From Fusarium oxysporum f. sp. lycopersici 4287 (lineage: Eukaryota > Ascomycota > Sordariomycetes > Hypocreales > Nectriaceae): a stretch of DNA of 22,800 nt. Location of the stretch: assembly GCF_000149955.1 (NCBI RefSeq), contig NC_030987.1:1-22800 (forward strand), read 5' to 3'. Of the stretch, positions 19,851-22,800 are shown in pieces. Both the position numbers and the translations under genes were made by a program. How positions within the stretch are numbered: the first letter of the stretch is position 1; every line of letters begins with the position of its first letter. The notes under the pieces were generated by a model. It was given only the letters and a program-made list of their open reading frames with translations. It did no database searches and was not told the origin of the DNA.

Positions 19851-21237
19851 TGTTCCTGGAGGGTGTGGGTGTTTTCCGGCTCGGCACGCTCGTGCGAACT
19901 CGGGCCTATTTGAGATGTTTGTCAGCAGGGTTTTTATAACCTCAGGGGAGACGGTTGATTCTATGGCTTACAGCTGCACTGGTGGTTAAAGAATTTTCGG
20001 AGCACACGATCATAAACGCCGCTTTGTGCACGTAAGAAATCAGGACCGCCAGCCGTATCCTGGTTGGAAATCGCCTGGAGGAAATCGCTAAGGATCAAAT
20101 CCTCGGGCTCATCCGAGGGTAATCCAGATAGATCCGACCACACAGATGAGTTCGACCTCGACAAAAGAAGGCTACCTCTCGATTGGGATGATGATGAGGA
20201 GCTATGGTGTCGACTAGAGCTAGGTGATGTTAACGATGGTGTCATCGGTTGTGATGCGGCATCATCCTCCAATACGGAGGCCTCGGACCTGTTATCCTCT
20301 TCGTCTTCTGTTAAGAGATTAACATTAGACAGGGCTGAAGATGACAAGGGTAGGACGCTTGTTTCGATATCAAACTCCGGCTCAGACTCAGGTGCCGGCA
20401 CCGACGAGGGTCTGGGCTCGTTGTCCGGTATATCAGCAGGCAGGGACAAGGACGGTGTCGCATCGTCTCGAAGGCTCAAAGCAGAGAGCTCATGAGTGAA
20501 TGGTAGATCTTGACATTCTGTAGCTTCTTGGAAGATTTGTTGTAATCTTGTAGCATGCCGTCGATCGCGGTATCGTTGGACACGGAGACGTGTCTGCGAG
20601 CAGGGTGATACGATATGGTCTACCTCGTAACGGCTGACGGGCGTCGCAGCTATTTGTTCACTTTGCAAAGGTGTCCTAGAGTCTGGGGTTTCCGCTGCAG
20701 AGGTCTCTTCATCCTCGTTAGTTTCGGCTGCTTCCCGGTAGCCTATGTTTGCAGAGTATGGCGTCGCAACACAGATTGTATCGGCAGGTATTTGTTCGCT
20801 AATCGGTCGCACGGGTGCTCGCAGTCGCGCGGTTGTATCCGGTCTGTGAAATGCCCCATCCGCTAAGATGATTGATTCGTCAATCGTCAAGGGCGGTTCA
20901 CTAGCGAGACGTGGGCTTCGGCGACGCGAGCGAGTGGCGTGCAACGGCGGCTGTCTGTCAATTGGGAGTGGGTCGGTTCGGCTAGACGGCTGGCCATCAT
21001 TACCTATCGATAATTATAAGTAAAGTCACGTAGAGTACGGATGGAAAGATGGAGAGACATGCTTGAAACAACTGGATCCTCCAGGATTGTTTCCGGGAAC
21101 GATTGGCTGACTATATGGGTCTCGGCATCTTCTATCTGTTTAGCCTGGCGGGCTACCAGACGCTGCTGTCGCTCTCGTTCTCGCCTACGAGCGGCCTTTT
21201 CTGCCTTTTGGCCTTCTGTTAATGGACGACGACCCAT
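19763..21237 (-). pseudogene. N-terminal part of an Ulp1-associated giant, cut at 19.85 kb
   Basis: The ATG at 21237 starts a basic helix, MGRRPLTEGQKAEKAARRRE, rich in Arg/Lys. A short intron follows, with its acceptor probably GATAG at 21006-21004; the donor is unresolved. Exon 2 (about 21003-19972) encodes a long Ser/Asp/Glu-rich disordered region ending in VLRKFFNHQCSC. A textbook 66-nt intron, 19971-19906 (GTAAGC, branch CTGAC, acceptor AATAG), leads to PSSHERAEPENTHTLQEHTG and then, at about 19850, to sequence homologous to a kinase in another frame, with a TAG stop at 19763. I recall the CxC plus THTLQE pattern from the N-terminal portion of large uncharacterised ascomycete proteins, the group whose C-terminal part includes the DIDSL region of the 12.7-kb gene. 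It may still be transcribed as a truncated or chimeric product. Medium certainty. Confidence 0.6.
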
Positions 21238-21316
21238 TCTAGCGCGCGTTGACAGAGTTGTCTTTGTGGAACAAGGAGAGAAATAACGAATAATAGAATG
21301 CTCTACTTGATGTGTT

Positions 21317-21346
21317 TGTTTACTTGTTTACTTGTTTATTTACTTG
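21317..21346. repeat. 8-bp period microsatellite (TTTACTTG)n
   Basis: GTTTACTTG units follow one another about three to four times with one TTTA variant. The array lies about 80 bp upstream of the start codon at 21237, so it sits in the promoter area of that gene. Confidence 0.7.
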
Positions 21347-22103
21347 AACCTCACGTCTATATGCAACAGCAGGGCCTACTTTCGAGTTCACGCTTTCTTT
21401 GCTTTTTCCTATGTGACGTTGCTGATCTACACAGTATAATGAGTGCTGATAGGAAGTTTGAGATTAAGAGGGTAGAAACTAGCAGGGGTGTAGCGTTTGA
21501 GAAAACAACCAGCTGAAAATTTACGGTACATGGACGAACCTAGGGTAGACATGGTCGTAAATAATTCTAAATGTCTATAACAAATACAAATAAAAAATCA
21601 GCGATGATTTTAGGATAAATTAATATGACTACTGATACTTATAACGTTATACTTTGTTTGATGTCCTTTCTTGTTGGGGGGGGTTTTTCTTTTATCCTTC
21701 CTTGGCTTGATAAGCTAAGTGATTTCTTTAATAAAATAAGATATTTGTCGATATTGTTTTTCATATTCCACTGTCAAACATCGAAATCATAATGATATGA
21801 AGTAAAACGAGATACCTGACGCTCGATTTATGCCATGGCCGAGGGCTGAGAGATATTGAACGATGAATTCTTCAGTCCTGCAAATATCGTGACTTTCCTG
21901 TAGGAGTTTTGATTGATCACGAGTCACCTTGAGCGCCAAGCTAGCAGGCAGAGGAAATTAGGGAAAACGTCTTGACTCGTGTATTAAATAAGGAAAGGAG
22001 TGACTCTAATGAACCTTGATGCGTAGTCGTAATTTTTGTACGGTCATTGTATATTGTATGGCATCTCCAGACTCGTTATTCTTAGACTGGATGCGACTTT
22101 ACT

Positions 22104-22144
22104 CCCAACCCTAGCATCCTGGTCAATTTATCGGCAGGGTTGGG
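22104..22144. repeat. Inverted repeat, 9-bp arms
   Basis: CCCAACCCT (22104-22112) and AGGGTTGGG (22136-22144) are perfect inverted copies separated by 23 nt. They could form a hairpin or be the ends of a small relic. No coding or terminator context supports a specific role. Confidence 0.5.
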
Positions 22145-22800
22145 TAGAGTGGGGTCTGTACGTTCAGTTATTCGATATTCTATTGGTTCGGTGGGTCGAC
22201 CGTTCAGTTAAACGCAATACCATTGGTCTTCGGTATCAGTCACTAAAAAATGTAGGATAGACGTACTGACAAAGGATAACACGATTTAGACATTATAATA
22301 CCTGGCTGATGCGAGGTACCATGGTTTCATTGGGCTATATAGAGTAATATTTATTGGGCCTTTATTTAAACTGACATTATATGGTCGCCATCGGTGTAAG
22401 GATCGAAGGAAGCTAGATTCTAGCTGGTATCTTTTCTGTGTCTTCTAGGACCTTTACAAATAGTGAATCTAGTTGAAGAACAGTGCGATGATTCTCAACG
22501 CTAAGTGCTGTATAGACAATTGTCGAGAACAAATGGAAAAAAATCGGGCATCGAGAAGAGCAATTGTTGAGAGTATTGAGTACTGACACAGGTGCTCGAA
22601 GTAAGGTTAGCTGAGAGTGGATAGTGGAGACATACGTTCAGTTATTCTTGATAGGATTGGCCGCAATGGCAAGCCACTTGCAGGGTTGTAACGGTACGTA
22701 CCGAGCAACGTTTGGGTCTAGAGTTAGAAAACCTCTGAGAATGGGAAGGAAAGTACGAAGAAATGCGCAACACGGATCTAAAATGTCTAAAACGAGTGAT

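Larger units (their letters stand above)
21238..22800. other. AT-rich, gene-free right end
   Basis: No supported gene. The first part is the upstream region of the minus-strand gene starting at 21237. Further right are a microsatellite, a 9-bp inverted repeat and thrice-repeated CGTTCAGTTA. The 74-codon plus frame at 22036-22260 spans the inverted repeat and two of those repeats and has no domain. Confidence 0.45.

Noticed and set aside
1..22800. CRISPR array, bacterial operon or Starship captain (DUF3435 recombinase)
   Set aside because: No regularly spaced repeat-spacer pattern, no ribosome-binding-site-led gene strings, and no tyrosine-recombinase motif were seen.

Overview
The window looks like filamentous ascomycete (Pezizomycotina) nuclear DNA, probably an accessory or repeat-rich compartment. 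Reasons: genes are split by short GT..AG introns of about 48 to 160 nt, often with CTGAC or CTAAC branch sites. Proteins carry long Ser/Pro/Gln-rich disordered tracts. The recognisable families (Ulp1-type peptidase giants, a SPOK-like kinase, a ParB/Srx-fold protein) are ones I recall as expanded and patchy in such fungi. LINE-like and Tc1/impala/mimp-like remnants are present. The mimp-type terminal motif suggests a Fusarium-like species, but the sequence does not prove it. No family could be checked against a database, so all homology statements rest on recalled family patterns.

Layout. 1-1480 (minus): most of an acidic, uncharacterised gene running off the left edge. 2496-5611 (minus): a three-exon gene for a 952-residue protein with an N-terminal ParB/sulfiredoxin-like domain. 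Upstream, 5901-6055 holds a 62-bp tandem repeat containing an 18-bp palindrome, then a small plus-strand ORF at 6140-6481. 7205-12737 (minus): a predicted three-exon gene for a protein of about 1806 residues with an AT-hook, a Ulp1/C48 peptidase domain with intact H-D-Q-C residues, and a long C-terminal region of unknown function. 13903 to about 14060: the poly(A) end of a LINE-like fragment.

15012-15267 holds two diverged direct copies of a transposon end; the second matches the mimp/impala terminal consensus CAGTGGGNNGCAANAA. Some 330 bp downstream lies a three-exon gene (15522-16043, plus) for a 141-residue protein with a signal peptide, which is the arrangement used to find effectors in Fusarium oxysporum. 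17477-17994 (minus) is a frame-broken gene for a tail-anchored helical protein. 18444 to about 19850 (minus) is the C-terminal part of a SPOK-like kinase, joined at about 19850 to the N-terminal part of another gene (21237-19763, minus) that resembles the start of an Ulp1-associated giant. About 21240-22800 holds only AT-rich, repeat-bearing DNA.

No operon-like pathway is evident. The shared theme is a set of expanding gene families, one apparent gene-to-gene recombination junction, and transposon debris next to a candidate secreted effector. The best candidates for something new are the mimp-associated secreted protein, the chimeric junction at 19.85 kb, and the AT-hook/Ulp1 giant.
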